DNA of 64,000 nt from Epiperipatus broadwayi (Eukaryota; Onychophora; Udeonychophora; Euonychophora; Peripatidae), in NCBI GenBank assembly GCA_028023455.1, contig JAQFVV010007252.1, positions 1-64,000 on the forward strand, in the 5' to 3' direction. Positions within the stretch are counted from its first letter, which is position 1, and every line of letters starts with the position of its first letter. Positions 33,740 through 47,070 of the stretch are shown piece after piece. The position numbers and the translations under genes are program-made. Under the pieces are notes generated by a model. It searched no databases. It was not told where the DNA came from and was given only the letters and a program-made list of their open reading frames with translations.

Positions 33740-36229
33740 TGTAACAGTCAGAAAATGTGTGACTCGTAAACATAGTGCAGAATTCAACCACCACACAGAA
33801 CAGCAGCACCATCGAGGTAGCGAATCCACCCATGGTACTGAATTCGAACATAGTTTATCGGTTCCACAATACAATCCACGAAACAACGCATCTGATGTGA
33901 CATTAGTAAATATTTCTTTAGGCACGGTGGTCAGGGATATGCAGGAGATTCATGATTTTATTTTTGAGTTAGCCAATAATCAAACTAATATTAGTTAACC
34001 ATTCGTATTTATATAATCGAGGAAATATTATATAGAATGGGTATCGAATAAATGAAACGTAACTGCAGACGTATAGTTTAAAATTATTTATTCACACGTT
34101 TACTAATAATATTTTATGGATTCAAAGCTTCATTAGTGGGATTTGCAATACTATTATATTTTAAAGAATACATTTATTTATTTAGACATTATTTTATATT
34201 GAGGACTTCAGTAGTGGTATTTCCGATATTGTAATGTTTACAAAAGGAAAACATTTATTTGTTTCGAACTTATTTTATTTTGAGGACCTCAGTAACGGTA
34301 TTTCCGATACTGTAATGTTTACAAATAGAATTCATTTATTTGAAGGTGTAATCTAGCTACCTAAAATTCTCGAGTAAGGGCAAACATTTATTTGAGAGTG
34401 AATTACGAAGACAATGCAGAGGTGGAATGATATATAGAATAATAAAATTATGTAAAGGAACATGTGGTACACTTTAGAAAGGCGATATGGAATGGCAGTA
34501 TATCGAAACTGCAATGCCGTGAATGGGTTTATAAGAATGTCGGGCTGGTCTCTGCCATCGACCCGACGAAGTAAAGTGTCACATAAGCATAACCAGGGAC
34601 AAGCAGTCTGTGTCACAGTTTTCCGGCTGGCTGAGTGACTTCGTCAAGTCCTATGGGAGCACCCATTATGCCCGCTTGTGTAGGACAACTGGGGTTAATT
34701 TCAACCCTGAAGAATCTGAAAATTTCATGGCGGAATGGGTCATTGCGTCTCTAAAACGTAACACATGTATACTGTATAAATGATTATGATGAGATTTAAA
34801 TAGATTTCTGACTCGGCCCTACATTATCAACATTTACCAAAGAACGTTGGCGACTCTCAAAGAAATGTAATTTGATGGAATTATTCATTAAGATTTAATA
34901 TATACAAAACATATCTAAACTGGGAATGATTACAACTAATATGCCAGCCATTTGCGAAGTTGTAGACCCCTGCATTACAATCAATGAAGCATTGAATGCA
35001 TATCGGTTTATATGAAAATTAAATTATTTATGAAAGTAATGTTAATGAAATCTGACACGCATTCACTATTTCAAGCGATCATAGATTTAAACTTTGAACA
35101 TTGAGACAATTATTAGCATGCAATAATTAAATAATAAATATAGATAAAATGTAGATTTTAGAAATACGCACCCAAGAAAGATAGAATGAGGTAAGCTAGA
35201 TTATTAGAGAAATTTACACATTAAGTTAATTATTCAATTTTAGTTATACAAATGGTAGTTTTTACATTTTACTATTTAGATAAGTAATATGAAGAGTTAT
35301 TAGAGTACTCTAAAGATTGAACACAGACAGGTACCTGTTTTATAAGAAGTTTTCCGAGTCCATTGGTTTAGTAGCAAATAGTTCATGAGTGGCAATTCTT
35401 TCTTGTATTTAGAGGTTTCATTTACTTTAACAGCAGCAGCAGCTTTCTCATTTATTTCAGGCAGATCTTCATGGTGAATTTTTGATGGGCAATGGAAAGT
35501 TTGGCATCCGATAGGCCATCTCCCGATGGAGAATAATCTAGGTGCTTTTACTCAGTCATACCTTGGCAGGAACAATTTATTTTTATATTTTGGAGACTCT
35601 CAGTGATCGAGAGCAGAGCTAAAGTTTAAGTGAATGTCTCCAGCAAGTCTAAGATGGCCTCTTGTCTTATCTTGATCTTTCACATTTTTGTTAAGGTATT
35701 TTTAGGTTCTACTTAATCTGCCCTGAGGATAATCAATGCATTTTGTTGGTTTTAATTAAAGAAAGCTGCCATTCTATTGCTTACATTTTACATTTACTAA
35801 TTACATTTTGGGGAATTTTTCTTTAATTAATCTATTATCTATCACTGACCGATGCTTTTAAATTTCAAAGACAAAAAGGAAACATAAGATTATTTTAATT
35901 AAATATTACATCAGATTTTTTTAGAATTATTATTAAACGAAATTTAAACAAAGCAACTTTATAATCCAAAATAAATGATTAAAATTATACAAAATTATAT
36001 AACTAAAAGAAATCTAAATTATATTATTTTATCCCTATTTATTGCCTTTAATTTGAGATTGAAATGTGTGCGTGTTTATGCTGAATTCTACATATCTTTA
36101 TACATTTTTAATATTGTTACACACACAATTCGATACCAAAAAGTTTAAATTTGGGGGGGATAGACCGGTCAGTGAGAGATGACAGAAAAAGGTGAAACTT
36201 AAGATTCAAATACGAATCTTACTGTTTCA
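33740..36229 (-). repeat. 3' LTR (2,490 bp) of the non-autonomous element
   Basis: It contains near its left end a small plus-strand frame (33759-33998, GTG start) and, at about 34120-34350, three tandem units of about 80 bp built on GGTATTTCCGATACTGTAATG. Near its right end a hairpin (AAGATTC..GAATCTT) precedes the terminal CA. It has a 60-70 bp stretch at about 34600-34690 that the other LTR lacks. Confidence 0.88.
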
Positions 36230-36698
36230 TTTCCTCGTACTTTCCATGAACAATTAAGGAAGGACAAAGGAGGCAAGACAGAGAAAAAAAAATTTTACAT
36301 TACATAATTTAAAGACGAAAAAATTATTATTTGTTTTACAGATATATTGAAATATAGAAAGCAGAGATTACATGAAGCAATGAACAATTTATATACCCAG
36401 ATCTAGAATTTATAGTTTAATTAAAATGGCCTAATTTGGCTGTGTCTGGTTGAAATCATAGTAATAATTAGTTAAACTGAATGTATATATATAAAAAAAA
36501 TTCTTAGAATAGGATTAGTTAGTATAATATAAAAAAAAAATTAAGAGTAATAGTAATTAAAACTAATATATATATAATAAAATTTCTATCTAAAACCCTA
36601 TTTGACTAAAGTACAATCCATTCAACCAAGTTCATTATATCAAGTTCATTTTAATATTTTCATATACGTTTAATAACCATCCTAATAGTCTAATATTT

Positions 36699-37596
36699 TT
36701 ACAACCCCGGGTTGGGTGGATAATACCGATCTCTCATCATCGATGACTGCGGCTTTGGGTTTTCTAATCTTTGCCATCTATCAGGTGGCTCTTTGGCGCA
36801 ATGGTTCAAATCCAAGGTAGTGAGAAATTCAATTTTTTCTTCGATGTCTTTTATCTGACTACCTGCCGGCATACTACGCTGAATGGTCCCTATGATGTGT
36901 GAATCCGAAAAGGCGAACATTGTAAGGGATTTAAACAGTTCGCTTGGTGGAGAAAAAACTGCATTTCTTGGGGTATCATCCCATATTTTTCCTGGCAGAG
37001 CATATTGTAGATACCGCTTTGATGCTCGTTGCTCCAGTAATGCTTCATTAATGCATCTTTGTATTTTTCTATGGTTTTAGGCTTCCATCTCACCATATTC
37101 CACCAGTCCTTGGCAGATCCCTGTATATGGTAGCTGGCTATTGCTATCTGCTCATCCGGCCCTGTCTTATGAACTTGCAAGAACTTTTGTAAGCTCTCTA
37201 AGTGGGTTTGAGGATTTTCTATCTCCCCTCTAAAGATTTTGATGTGGACCATCTTTGTTAAGTGGCTTTGATATCCACTGTCCGTTTTTATGTTTTCTTC
37301 CGTGACTTTTGGTCCTATTCTTTTGTCCCCGTTCATGCTTGTCTCCTTTTTACTGCTTTCATTCAATGGTTCTTGTGGGCCTTCATCTATTGGAATAAGG
37401 TCTATTTGCTCATCTATTATCATAGGTTTGTCAAGTATTTCTAATTCCCTTTTCTTTTCCATATCTTTAATTTCTTCTTCCTTTTTACTAACTGGGGATA
37501 TTCCATAATGTTCTTTGATCATTTGAGATATATCAACATATCCCTATCAATTTTCTGATGCTCCCTAACTCTTATCTCCTCCTCTTCCTGTCTCAT
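36699..37596 (-). pseudogene. Ty3/gypsy-type gag relic
   Basis: Gag forms the particle that packages element RNA. An ATG at 37596 starts MRQEEEEIRVREHQKIDRDM; a frameshift near 37535 joins the 210-residue frame 37522-36890. That frame has an acidic/Lys-rich N-terminus and then the capsid-like signature: FRGEIENPQTHLESLQKFL, IASYHIQGSAKDWWNMVRW and TIEKYKDALMKHYW, in the order F-x-G ... G-x-A-x-x-W(W) ... F/Y-x-x-x-L seen in retrotransposon Gag. A second shift near 36920 leads to MFAFSDSHIIGTIQRSMPAG and the Gag end at 36699. No zinc knuckle or protease follows. Confidence 0.75.
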
Positions 37597-38233
37597 TTTT
37601 GGTTCTTCATATCACTACTCCCCACCGGTATCTTGGACCTATAACACCCTTTCACTGCCCTCACCTGCTCTACATTGCCCTATCTCTATATTGCTGCATT
37701 TAACATATTTAACATATATATTATAGCGAACTACTGGTAATGTGTATAATAAGCCACTGCTGTCTATAATATATATATTTGTACTTTAACAAAATATTTA
37801 TTATTAATATATATAACAAGCTTCAGCTGTCTATGCTATATATATAACAGTGTTTAATAAATTATTCAATGCTACCTACTTTCTCATTTAGCGACTGATT
37901 ACCTTTTTTTTGACATATATATATTTCATTAGATCCGAGTATTTTCGTTCCTTCTTAACTTACACACACATCCCTGCTTTCCTTAAATTTGTTATTATGC
38001 CTGCTGTTCTTTCATTTACTTGACCCACATTATTTCACTCAATTTATTTATTTTTTCATTATTTTTATTAAAACAAAATCGTATATATATATATATATAG
38101 AATAATTAGCTAACTCGAGTAACGAATGCTAAAAGAAATTTATATGCGTTATATTTTGCTCAGGGTATATATGGGTTTTTTGTATCGAAAGCTCCATGTT
38201 GGAAAGCACCAAACACTAAAAAAAAATTTACTA

Positions 38234-40757
38234 TGTAACAGTCAGAAAACGTGTGACTCGTAAATATAGTGCAGAATTCGACCACCACACAGAACAGCAG
38301 CACCATCGAGGTACCGAAGCCACCTGTGGTACTGAGTTAGAACATAGTTTATCGGTTCCACAATACAATCCACAAAATAACGCATCTGATGCAACATTAG
38401 TAAATATTTCTTTAGGCACGGTCATCAGGGATATGCAAGAGATTCATGATTTTATTTTTGAGTTAGCCAATAATCAAATTAATATTAGTTAAACATTCGT
38501 ATTTAAATATAGAAAATATTATATAGAATGGGTATCGAATACACGTAATTATTTATTCACACATTTCAATAAGAAAATCATTTACTAATATTTTATGGAT
38601 TCAAAGCTTCATTAGCGGGATTTGCAATACTATTATATTTTAAAGAATACATTTATTTATTTAGACATTATTTTATATTGAGGACTTCAGTAGTGGTATT
38701 TCCGATACTGTAATGTTTACAAAAGGAATACATTTATTTGTTTTGACCTTATTTTATCTTGAGGACCTCAGTAAAGTTATTTCCGATACTGTAATGTTTA
38801 CAAAAGGAATCCATTTATTTGAAGGCATAATCTAGCTACCTAAAATTCTGGAGTAAGTATTTCTAATGCATGCCTTGAGGAATTTATACCTTTGCAATGC
38901 AAGAGTCTAAAGTAAGATTTAAGAGTAGTGGCGGACATATATTTATTTAATTAAAATATTTATTTTATGACTAAGGGCAAACATTTATTTGAGAGTGAAT
39001 TACGAAGATAATGCAGAGTGATATACAGAATAATAAAATTAAGTAAAGGAACACGTGGTACGCTTTAGAAAGGTGATATGGAATGGCAGTATATCGAAAC
39101 TGCAATGGCGCAAATGGGTTTATAAGAATGTCGGGCTGGTCTCTGCCATCGGCCCGACGAAGTAAGGTGTCACATAAGCATAACCAGGGTTCGTGTAGCA
39201 GATTGCTGGGGTTAATTTCAACCCTGAAGAATCTGGAAATTTCACGGCAGAATGTGTCATCGCATCTCTAAAACATAACACATGTATACTGTATAAATGA
39301 TTATGATGATATTTAAATAGATTTCTGACTCAGCCCTACATTATCAACATTTACTAAAGAACGTTGGTGACTCTCAAAGAAATGTAATTTGATGGAATTA
39401 TTCATTAAGATTTAATATATACAAAACATATCTAAACTGGGAATGATTACAACTAATATGCCAGCCATTTGCGAAGTTGTAGACCCCTGCATTACAATCA
39501 ATGAAGGATTGAATGCGTGTAGGTTTATATGAAAATTAAATTATTTATGAAAGTAATGTTAATGAAATCTGACATGCATTCGATCATAGATTTAAACTTT
39601 GAACATTGAGACAATTATTAGCATGCAATAATTAAATAATAAATATAGATAAAATGTAGATTTTAGAAATATGCACCCAAGAAAGATAGAATGAGGTAAG
39701 CTAGATTATTAGAGAAATTTACACATTAAGTTAATTATTCAATTTTAATTATACAAATGGTAGTTTTTACATTTTACAATTTAGATAAGTAATATGAAGG
39801 ATAGCTATAGCATGTTATTAGAGTTCTCTAGAGTTTGAACACAGACAGGTACCTGTTTTATAAGAAGTTTTCAGAGTCCATTGGTTTAGTAGCAAATAGT
39901 TCATGAGTGGCAATTCTTTCTTGTATTTAGAGGTTTCATTTACTTTAACAGCAGCAGAAGCTTTCTCATTTATTTCAGGCAGCAGATCTTCATGGTAAAT
40001 TTATGAGGGGCAAAGTTCAGCATCTCCCAATGGAGAATAATCTAGGTGCTTTTACTCAGTCATACCTTGGCAGGAACAATTTATTTTTATATTTTGGAGA
40101 CTCTCAGTGATCGAGAGCAGAGCTAAAGTTTAAGTGAATGTCTCCAGCAAGTCTAAGATGGCCTCTTTTCTTATCTTGATCTTTCACATTTTTGTTAAGG
40201 TATTTTTAGGTTCTACTTAATCTGCCCTGAGGATAATCAATGCATTTTGTTGGTTTTAATTATAAAGAAAGCTGCCATTCTATTGTTTACATTTTACATT
40301 TACTAATTACATTTTGGGGAATTTTTCTTTAATTAATCTATTATCTATCACTGACCAGATGCTTTTAAATTTCAAAGACAAAAAGGAAACATAAGATTAT
40401 TTTAACTTTTAATTAAATATTACATCAGATTTTTTTAGAATTATTCTTAAACGAAATTTAAATAAACAAAGCAATAAATACGAACTTTATAATCCAAAAT
40501 AAATAATTAAAATTATACAAAATTATATAACTAAAAGAAATCTAAATTATATTATTTTATCCCTATTTATTGCCTTTAATTTGAGATCGAAATGTGTGTG
40601 TGTTTATGCTGAATTCTACATATATTTATACATTTTTAATATTATTACACACACAATTCGATACCAAAAAGTTTAAATTTGGGGGGGATAGACCGGTCAG
40701 TGAGAGACGACAGAAAAAGGTGAAACTTAAGATTCGAATATGAATCTTACTGTTTCA
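38234..40757 (-). repeat. 5' LTR (2,524 bp) of the non-autonomous element
   Basis: Collinear with the other LTR from first to last base. It has its own insertions (about 38870-38975 and about 39795-39812) relative to that copy. The plus-strand frame at 38253-38492 matches 33759-33998 with about 11 amino-acid changes and few silent ones, which does not suggest selection on a protein. Confidence 0.88.
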
Positions 40758-43139
40758 AAATAAAAAAAAAATATTTTTTTTTTAAAATTTTGATTCCGGT
40801 CATTAGCCCATGTCACTAGCTCAGTGGAATAGCAGAGATTAAATAATATAATCTAAGAGTATATAAAAAAAGAATAAAATAAGCCACTGCCAGTAATTAG
40901 CATACAAACATTTATTTATGCACATATATATAAGATTGAAAATTGTTTTAGTATCAGTTTACATTTTAACACTTAACATTATTTTTTAACTTTACTTTAG
41001 ATTTTAATTTACATTTTAATTTCTATTATATTATAAGTTTACATTTTAATTAAGTTTGCACAGATAAATTTATGAAAGCTTGTTTTATAATGTTGAGTAT
41101 AGATCGGTTACATAGATTTCACAGTCAAAAACATTTCAAAATAAACATAAACGATCAAAATACAAAATTATTGATACCGTCAATTGCATAGGGAATACAA
41201 GAAACCCCAGGGTGTTCATCATAAGACACTGCAGTGACACAATAACTTAAAAGACATCAGAATAAATACATTTTAGATACTCACCATGTAAGGTATCATT
41301 ATTTATCGAATGTCTACATATTTTGATCAAATATGAAAACCAAAAACATAATCTATCAGTAACGAACCCATCCATACCCAACTTAAATTTAATGCATTTT
41401 TGTTTAGTGTGGAGTATGAATAGACTACATAGATTTGCATTTGAAAAGAAAATATTCAATCCTTGTTTAACCTTAGGCCAAAGGTTCGCAGTCAAACCAA
41501 ACTTCAATCCATCTGATAGATCGATGTGTTCAATGTAATATGAATACGGCAGCACAATTAGGTTAAGAGAAGAAACTGCTTGTCATCAGATAGGAATATT
41601 ACATCTATCAGACAAGAAGAGCAATAAAAGAAACTCCATCAAAAGGAACAGCGTTCTACATCTTATAATTCCTTCCATAGGCAAAATGGAAGTGTGCGGT
41701 GGCGTTTAATAGCAATTCTGCCCATAGCAAATCTCGTACTACATCTACTAATTACACCAATATATCCAATCCATTGACCAAATTCAACTACGAAACGACT
41801 AACCTAAGATTACCCTCCCCTAATATAACTTTACAAATCTATACAGCCATTCACGCGACTTAAGTTTAACATTTATATCATTTAACTTAACTGAAAACAG
41901 AAATCATAATAAAACTTAAAGAACAAAAAATAAATAAATGGAAATGATTTTACAAAATAAATACATTGAATAAAATTATAACTAATTAATAAATTACGTT
42001 GGTCAGATAGGATAATATTGCAATCATTTAAATATGGAAAGTTTTAATTTAGTGTTCATTATTTATAAAGTTCTTAGGGTTTAACACTGTTCATCTTTAT
42101 CCGTTGCTTGCCATGAACGTGAATTCCCATGCTGTCCTAAGATTGGTATTCTGTTGGTCGATTTCCCATGCTGTCCTAAGATTGGTATTTTGTTGGCCGA
42201 TTTATTTATCCATTCGGAGGTTTTTGCTTTAACTGGTCCTCAATGTAGAAAAAACGATAGTTCATTTCTCTTTCTTTCTTAGCAAAACTGAAGGGATTGA
42301 AGAGTGCGTCTTTTCAATCCCTTCTTCTTCACATCCACGCTAACACATCTCTGTCCACTCATCATAACTTTTATATTAATTTGAAGGATTGATTTTTCAT
42401 TACGTCATCGATGTGATGATATCGATGTGATGATCCTTTCCTTTTGCTGAGGATTTCCTGATGGATTTCTTTCATTGGCTATTTGTTTCTATTGTTTTCC
42501 TATCTGTCCAATGTTTTTACATTTTGAATGCCCAAGGCTAGTTTATGTTTAACTAATTAAAACAATCATTTCCATTTTTAATTAATTAATGTGTTTTCCA
42601 AGATTAAAGATATATTTTTATCTCTAAATCTTAAGTTTTTGTTTTTAAAATACCTTTCTATTTTTAATAGTTTTATTTTAATATTTTTTTTTTCTGTGCG
42701 ATTTATATATACGAGTTTAAGATGATATTTAATTTCGATTTTTCTGTCTTAAAAAAAAAATTTAAATGCGAACTTTTTATTTTAATGTTTAATAATAAAA
42801 AAAATAATGTAACATCGTCTGTGCTCGTTACAATATATATATATATAATCTTAATAAGTAAAAAAATTAATATTTATATTAATATGGACTACCGGCCTAC
42901 GCTTACAACAACCTGCCACTTCATGAATTTTTATTTAAAACTTATTTCAACAATTTTTTACTAAGATTAAATTGTATGAACTACTACTTGAAAAATTTGT
43001 CAAAAAAAGTAGAGATCCACCCTTACAAAATTTTATACAATCTACTTGTAAAAATGTGTAAAATCAATCTGTCCTAAATAAAAATTCTTAGATATAATTA
43101 TACAAGTCTATGGTTTACTAAAGCCTAACAATCACACAA
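40758..43139. other. Inner flank of the right arm, with a third fragment of the arm repeat
   Basis: GAGTATAGATCGGTTACATA at 41096 and the following 150 bases resemble 47250-47390 of the right arm in the same direction (shared CAAAATACAAAA, ATAGGGAATACA(G)GAA). A related motif recurs at about 41405. The minus frame 41555-41247 (102 residues) is the longest open stretch, but its sequence is not recognisable. Confidence 0.4.
42124..42201. repeat. 39-bp tandem duplication
   Basis: TTCCCATGCTGTCCTAAGAT starts two adjacent units, at 42124 and 42163, with two differences. Confidence 0.9.
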
Positions 43140-43451
43140 AACAATTCAACAAAATTTATTTACATATAATACAAAATATAACTAAATACAGTAATATGTA
43201 CTTCTGCATAGATTTTTTAAAAAATATAAACAAAAAATATATATACTGCTTAGTTCAGGGTGAAATCATGAGTCTTAGACTTTTAGAATTATGTGTAACT
43301 ATTTATATCTGCTAGAGTTTTAATTACATAAGCTATTGCATCAAGTTTATCTGAACATTAATAAAATGAACATTCATAGAGATGGTTCAGTTTTGAATGT
43401 ACAGGTTATCAATACATTAATTATTATGATAAAATTTATAAAGTAAAGTAT

Positions 43452-46400
43452 TGTAACGGTGAAATATGTACATTTGCGCAACAAAACCTAGAACTCCGAT
43501 AGATCATCCTAAGGCCAACCAGGTTTACGGTGGTGGAAGCCACGGCTCTGGTCTAACCCTAGTTCCTCTACCATTGCTCATAGACTTACAACCTTACAAA
43601 TGACACAGTTGAGGTCACAGCAGCGTTTTAATCCCTACAGTTGTACATAAGACGTGGGGCAATGGGTATTTGTATAGCACATCTATATAGGTATCATGTG
43701 GCACACTTATCATTATAAATTATATATAAAATTTCAACAACACTGTAAAATTAATTATTAATTATTAAATAAAATTGAGTCAGTGAGCAAGACTAAGACA
43801 AGAAACTAGATTAAATTTTAAATCAATTTAATAATATTTAATGTAAACAGTTATTTAAAATCATAATAAATAAATGAAGGTTTAGTTTCACACACGCAGG
43901 TGAATAAGGGATTTTACAGTTTAAAAGGGTTCACACGTAAGTGATCTTGTTTGGGTAATAATTTTGGATGTACATGATTAAGTGGTTTGGTTTACATATA
44001 CACAGGTTATTTATTTAATAGTGAATTTAGCTTTCTCTACAATTAATAATGTTTTAGAGGTTTTGCATTTCCGTTCTATATATGTGTAGCCTTATATCAC
44101 ACGCAGGTGATAATACGTAAATTACAATTATTTATTTGGCTTATACACATATATTTCAATCATTTCGCAGGTGATAAAATAATATTACAGTGAATTTATA
44201 CATGAGCTTAATATAAATTTTAATGCAGAACGATTTGAATTTGCTCATGGTTTTTTATTTTCTATGCCAGGTTTATGCTATAAGGATTTAGATTTGCATA
44301 TTAGTAAAAGTGATAATTAATTTAGTAAAGAACATAAATTAACATAATTTACTTAGCGCGAATATTTCAATATATTCTCTACACAGTAAAATACTATTTA
44401 GATTGGATTCTGTAGCAGAACAATGCTGATTTACTTATTTAAGTGGCGGGTTGAACTGACTAATGGAAGTTATATTTCAGATACTAGTGCGTATAGAAAA
44501 ACATATAACTTTTAAGTCTTATTGCGTCTCATATGTTCCTTACTCATGGGATTTTTACCAAGTAACAGTTCCCGAGGACTGATTCTCATTGCTGTAATGT
44601 AGGAGGCCATTTGGTTCGGCAGGTTGGGCAATTTATAAAATATGGGAGTCTTACGCTTTATTTGAGTCACATGCTCCTTTTATGGACGAGGAATGTGGAG
44701 ACTTACGCTCTGGATTGAGTCTCATGCTCCATGATAAGATAAGCGAGATGGGTTGGCGTGTACCAGTTACCATCTAAAGTAATAATTGCCCGAACTAAGG
44801 TAATGATGCAGGACGACGGTATGCAACCATTACAGAAATACAGCAAAAAGAATATACGCCGTAGCGTTTCGTAATAATCATATTTAAAATTACGACGCTA
44901 AAAATCAAGTTTTCTTTCATGAAACTGTCCCACATCAGTTCATATTATAGTACTTTGAAATAGTACAAATAAAGGAAATTTATGAATCCAATCTATAGAG
45001 TTAGCTATATCGGCTACGACTTATTTAGCTTAAGGAGGATTTACAGCATATGGGGAATTAAAATATAAACATATAAATTTATGCTGAAGTTATATCACTT
45101 TATCTAGATATTAATTTAAAATATCAATTTAAAAGGCAAATCTATTTTAAGGTGGTGATACGTTTGTAATAACCATTAATTGTAGACATATTATCCTTTC
45201 CAAAACAGAGCTTTTTATTTCGTATATAATTATACTTTTTATATATATGCGCACTTATATATATGCGAGCGAATTTTTATTAACACTCGCGAATAGTTTA
45301 AATTAAGAATAAAGCTCGGTTTTGCAATTTTATAGCATAAACAATATAACGTAACTAAATAATAATAATATTGGCATAGATCATCTCAAGAAATGCAATT
45401 TTAAATCATAATAAATTTAAATAAGTGAAGTTTGATAATTGCTTATTTAAAAAGAGCAAGTTGTATAAAGTTCGCTAAATTAACATGTTTGATTCAGTCT
45501 TTTAATGCTATCTTAGAAATCAACGATTACGAATATTATCGTTAATTTATAACATACAAATTATTATAGAAATCTTAAATATTATTTAAATTATTATATA
45601 AATTAATTTTCACATTAAACAAATTGAAATAGATAGCATTTAATTATTTAATTTAAATCAATACGTAACCAAATCAAACTATATTTTGCGAGTAAACCAA
45701 AACATAAAATAATGCAATTTCATTAATAAAAGATGTGTGTGAATGCGCGTATTTTAGATCATAAAATAATAAAGCATAATTCAACTAAAATACGTTAAAT
45801 CATTTAACATTTTATCTCTCAGGTAAATTATTTCTATCAATAAATTAGTATCTTTATATCAGGACTTAAATTTATATCAGGAATCATAATCATTTTTATA
45901 ATCAGGTTTAAATTATAATCATTATAATCATAATCAGTTTATAACTAGGTTTACACTCCTATCATATTTATAATCAGGCAAGACTCTAGGGTTTAATTAC
46001 AGTTATTAATTATTATACTTTTAGGTGAGTTTTAGATTAAAGTTATCAAATAAAATACATATTTTAATATGGCCATTAGTTTGAAGTTAAGCTAGCATTT
46101 ACTGAGAATTGATCGAAGGTTTTAGATGAGAAGAATATTTACCATAATTGAAATTGGTGTTTCTTTGTACTGCGGGTTTCCTTGGACAGCGAGCATGTTT
46201 TAGGTTTTCACGGTGATCTGCTCCTCTTCTTGGCTTAGATGGTTCTTTGCCTGTCAGAAGGCTAGGTTTGAAGCCTTTCTACCCCGACATTTTATTAATT
46301 TACAATTTTAATACTTCTTGGTTACTCTTTAGAAAATTTTTACTGAATTTTTGCAAAGATGGCTGCTACCTCTTATATACTATTACCCCCCCCCCTCTTT

Positions 46401-47070
46401 TTCATTACTGTATTTTCCGAAAATTGTTTTCTTGGGCTGTACGTCAGTGGCCAATCACCACGGGAGCCCGCTCTTTTTAATTTTAAATAGGTCAAAAAAT
46501 CGCGATTCACAGGCTATAATTTATTCAGTTTTCTCCGTTTTAGTCTAATTATACATTTTTAATTAATGTATTTTTAGTAAGGATTAACTATATTGGCGAC
46601 AGTATGTCCAGAAAACAACTCTAAGATTTAGAAAAACATTTTATTATATATGTAACTTGACCGTTCTAATTTACCGATATATGCAGAATTATATAATTTT
46701 GAAAATGCATAATTTAATAAATATCTAAAATTATGGAAAAAGAAATGTTTTGTAATCTATTAACATTTATATTCTAGCATATATGTAGTCTACAGTTACA
46801 CATACAATTAGTTTTTCATCTAGCAATTATTAATAATCTATATATGTGCGCATTTTGACTAAAGGAGTATATAAATGAATACTTTAGTACATATTAAACG
46901 ATACACACACACACACACATGATAGATTTAATTAGATTCAAATTTAGATGGAACTTATTAGGAATATTATTATTAAACATACGAGGGTTGGTGGCATTTA
47001 TATATAAGTGAATACTGCTATATAGCACATATAGCAGGTGAAAGAATCATGTTGAAAACTGACTGTTTCA
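43452..47070 (-). mobile_element. Solo LTR, 3.6 kb, with 4-bp target duplication GTAT
   Basis: It begins TGTAACGG and ends GACTGTTTCA, with the same terminal pattern as the 2.5-kb LTRs (TGTAAC ... CTGTTTCA, preceded by AGGTGAAA). GTAT flanks both sides (43448-43451 and 47071-47074). The left arm at about 15570-15600 has the uninterrupted site, where AGTATGTGATA is continuous. I see no gag or pol frame inside. Internal features are repeated CGCAGGTGATAA-like motifs at about 43893-44180 and a tandem GA(G/C)TTACGCT...CATGCTCC pair at about 44646-44735. A TATAAAT-like motif is near 46868, and an (AC)n run is at about 46901-46918. Confidence 0.78.

Larger units (their letters stand above)
33740..40757 (-). 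mobile_element. Non-autonomous LTR retrotransposon with 2.5-kb LTRs
   Basis: Two direct copies, 33740-36229 and 38234-40757, begin TGTAACAGTCAGAAAA(T/C)GTG and end TCTTACTGTTTCA, so the LTRs have TG...CA ends with short inverted repeats (TGTAACAG / CTGTTTCA). Only 2 kb lies between them, with a gag relic on the minus strand and no pol. Read on minus, a purine stretch GAGGAAA directly precedes the 3' LTR and a TGGTGC-type primer-site candidate begins 22 bases inside the 5' LTR. The flanking four bases AAGT (left) and AAAT (right) could be a mutated 4-bp target duplication. LTR identity is roughly 95% with several indels. Confidence 0.88.

Noticed and set aside
33759-33998. 79-residue plus-strand frame in each LTR (also 38253-38492) as a possible accessory gene
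   Set aside because: It starts with GTG, lies opposite to gag, and the changes between the two LTR copies are almost all non-synonymous, so there is no sign of selection on a protein.
36883-37508. Plus-strand frames over the gag relic
   Set aside because: Antisense shadows of gag; hydrophobic runs arise from the reverse complement of Lys/Glu codons.
46247-46548. Overlapping plus-strand frames in the solo LTR
   Set aside because: Short, overlapping in two frames, no recognisable motif, and inside an LTR.
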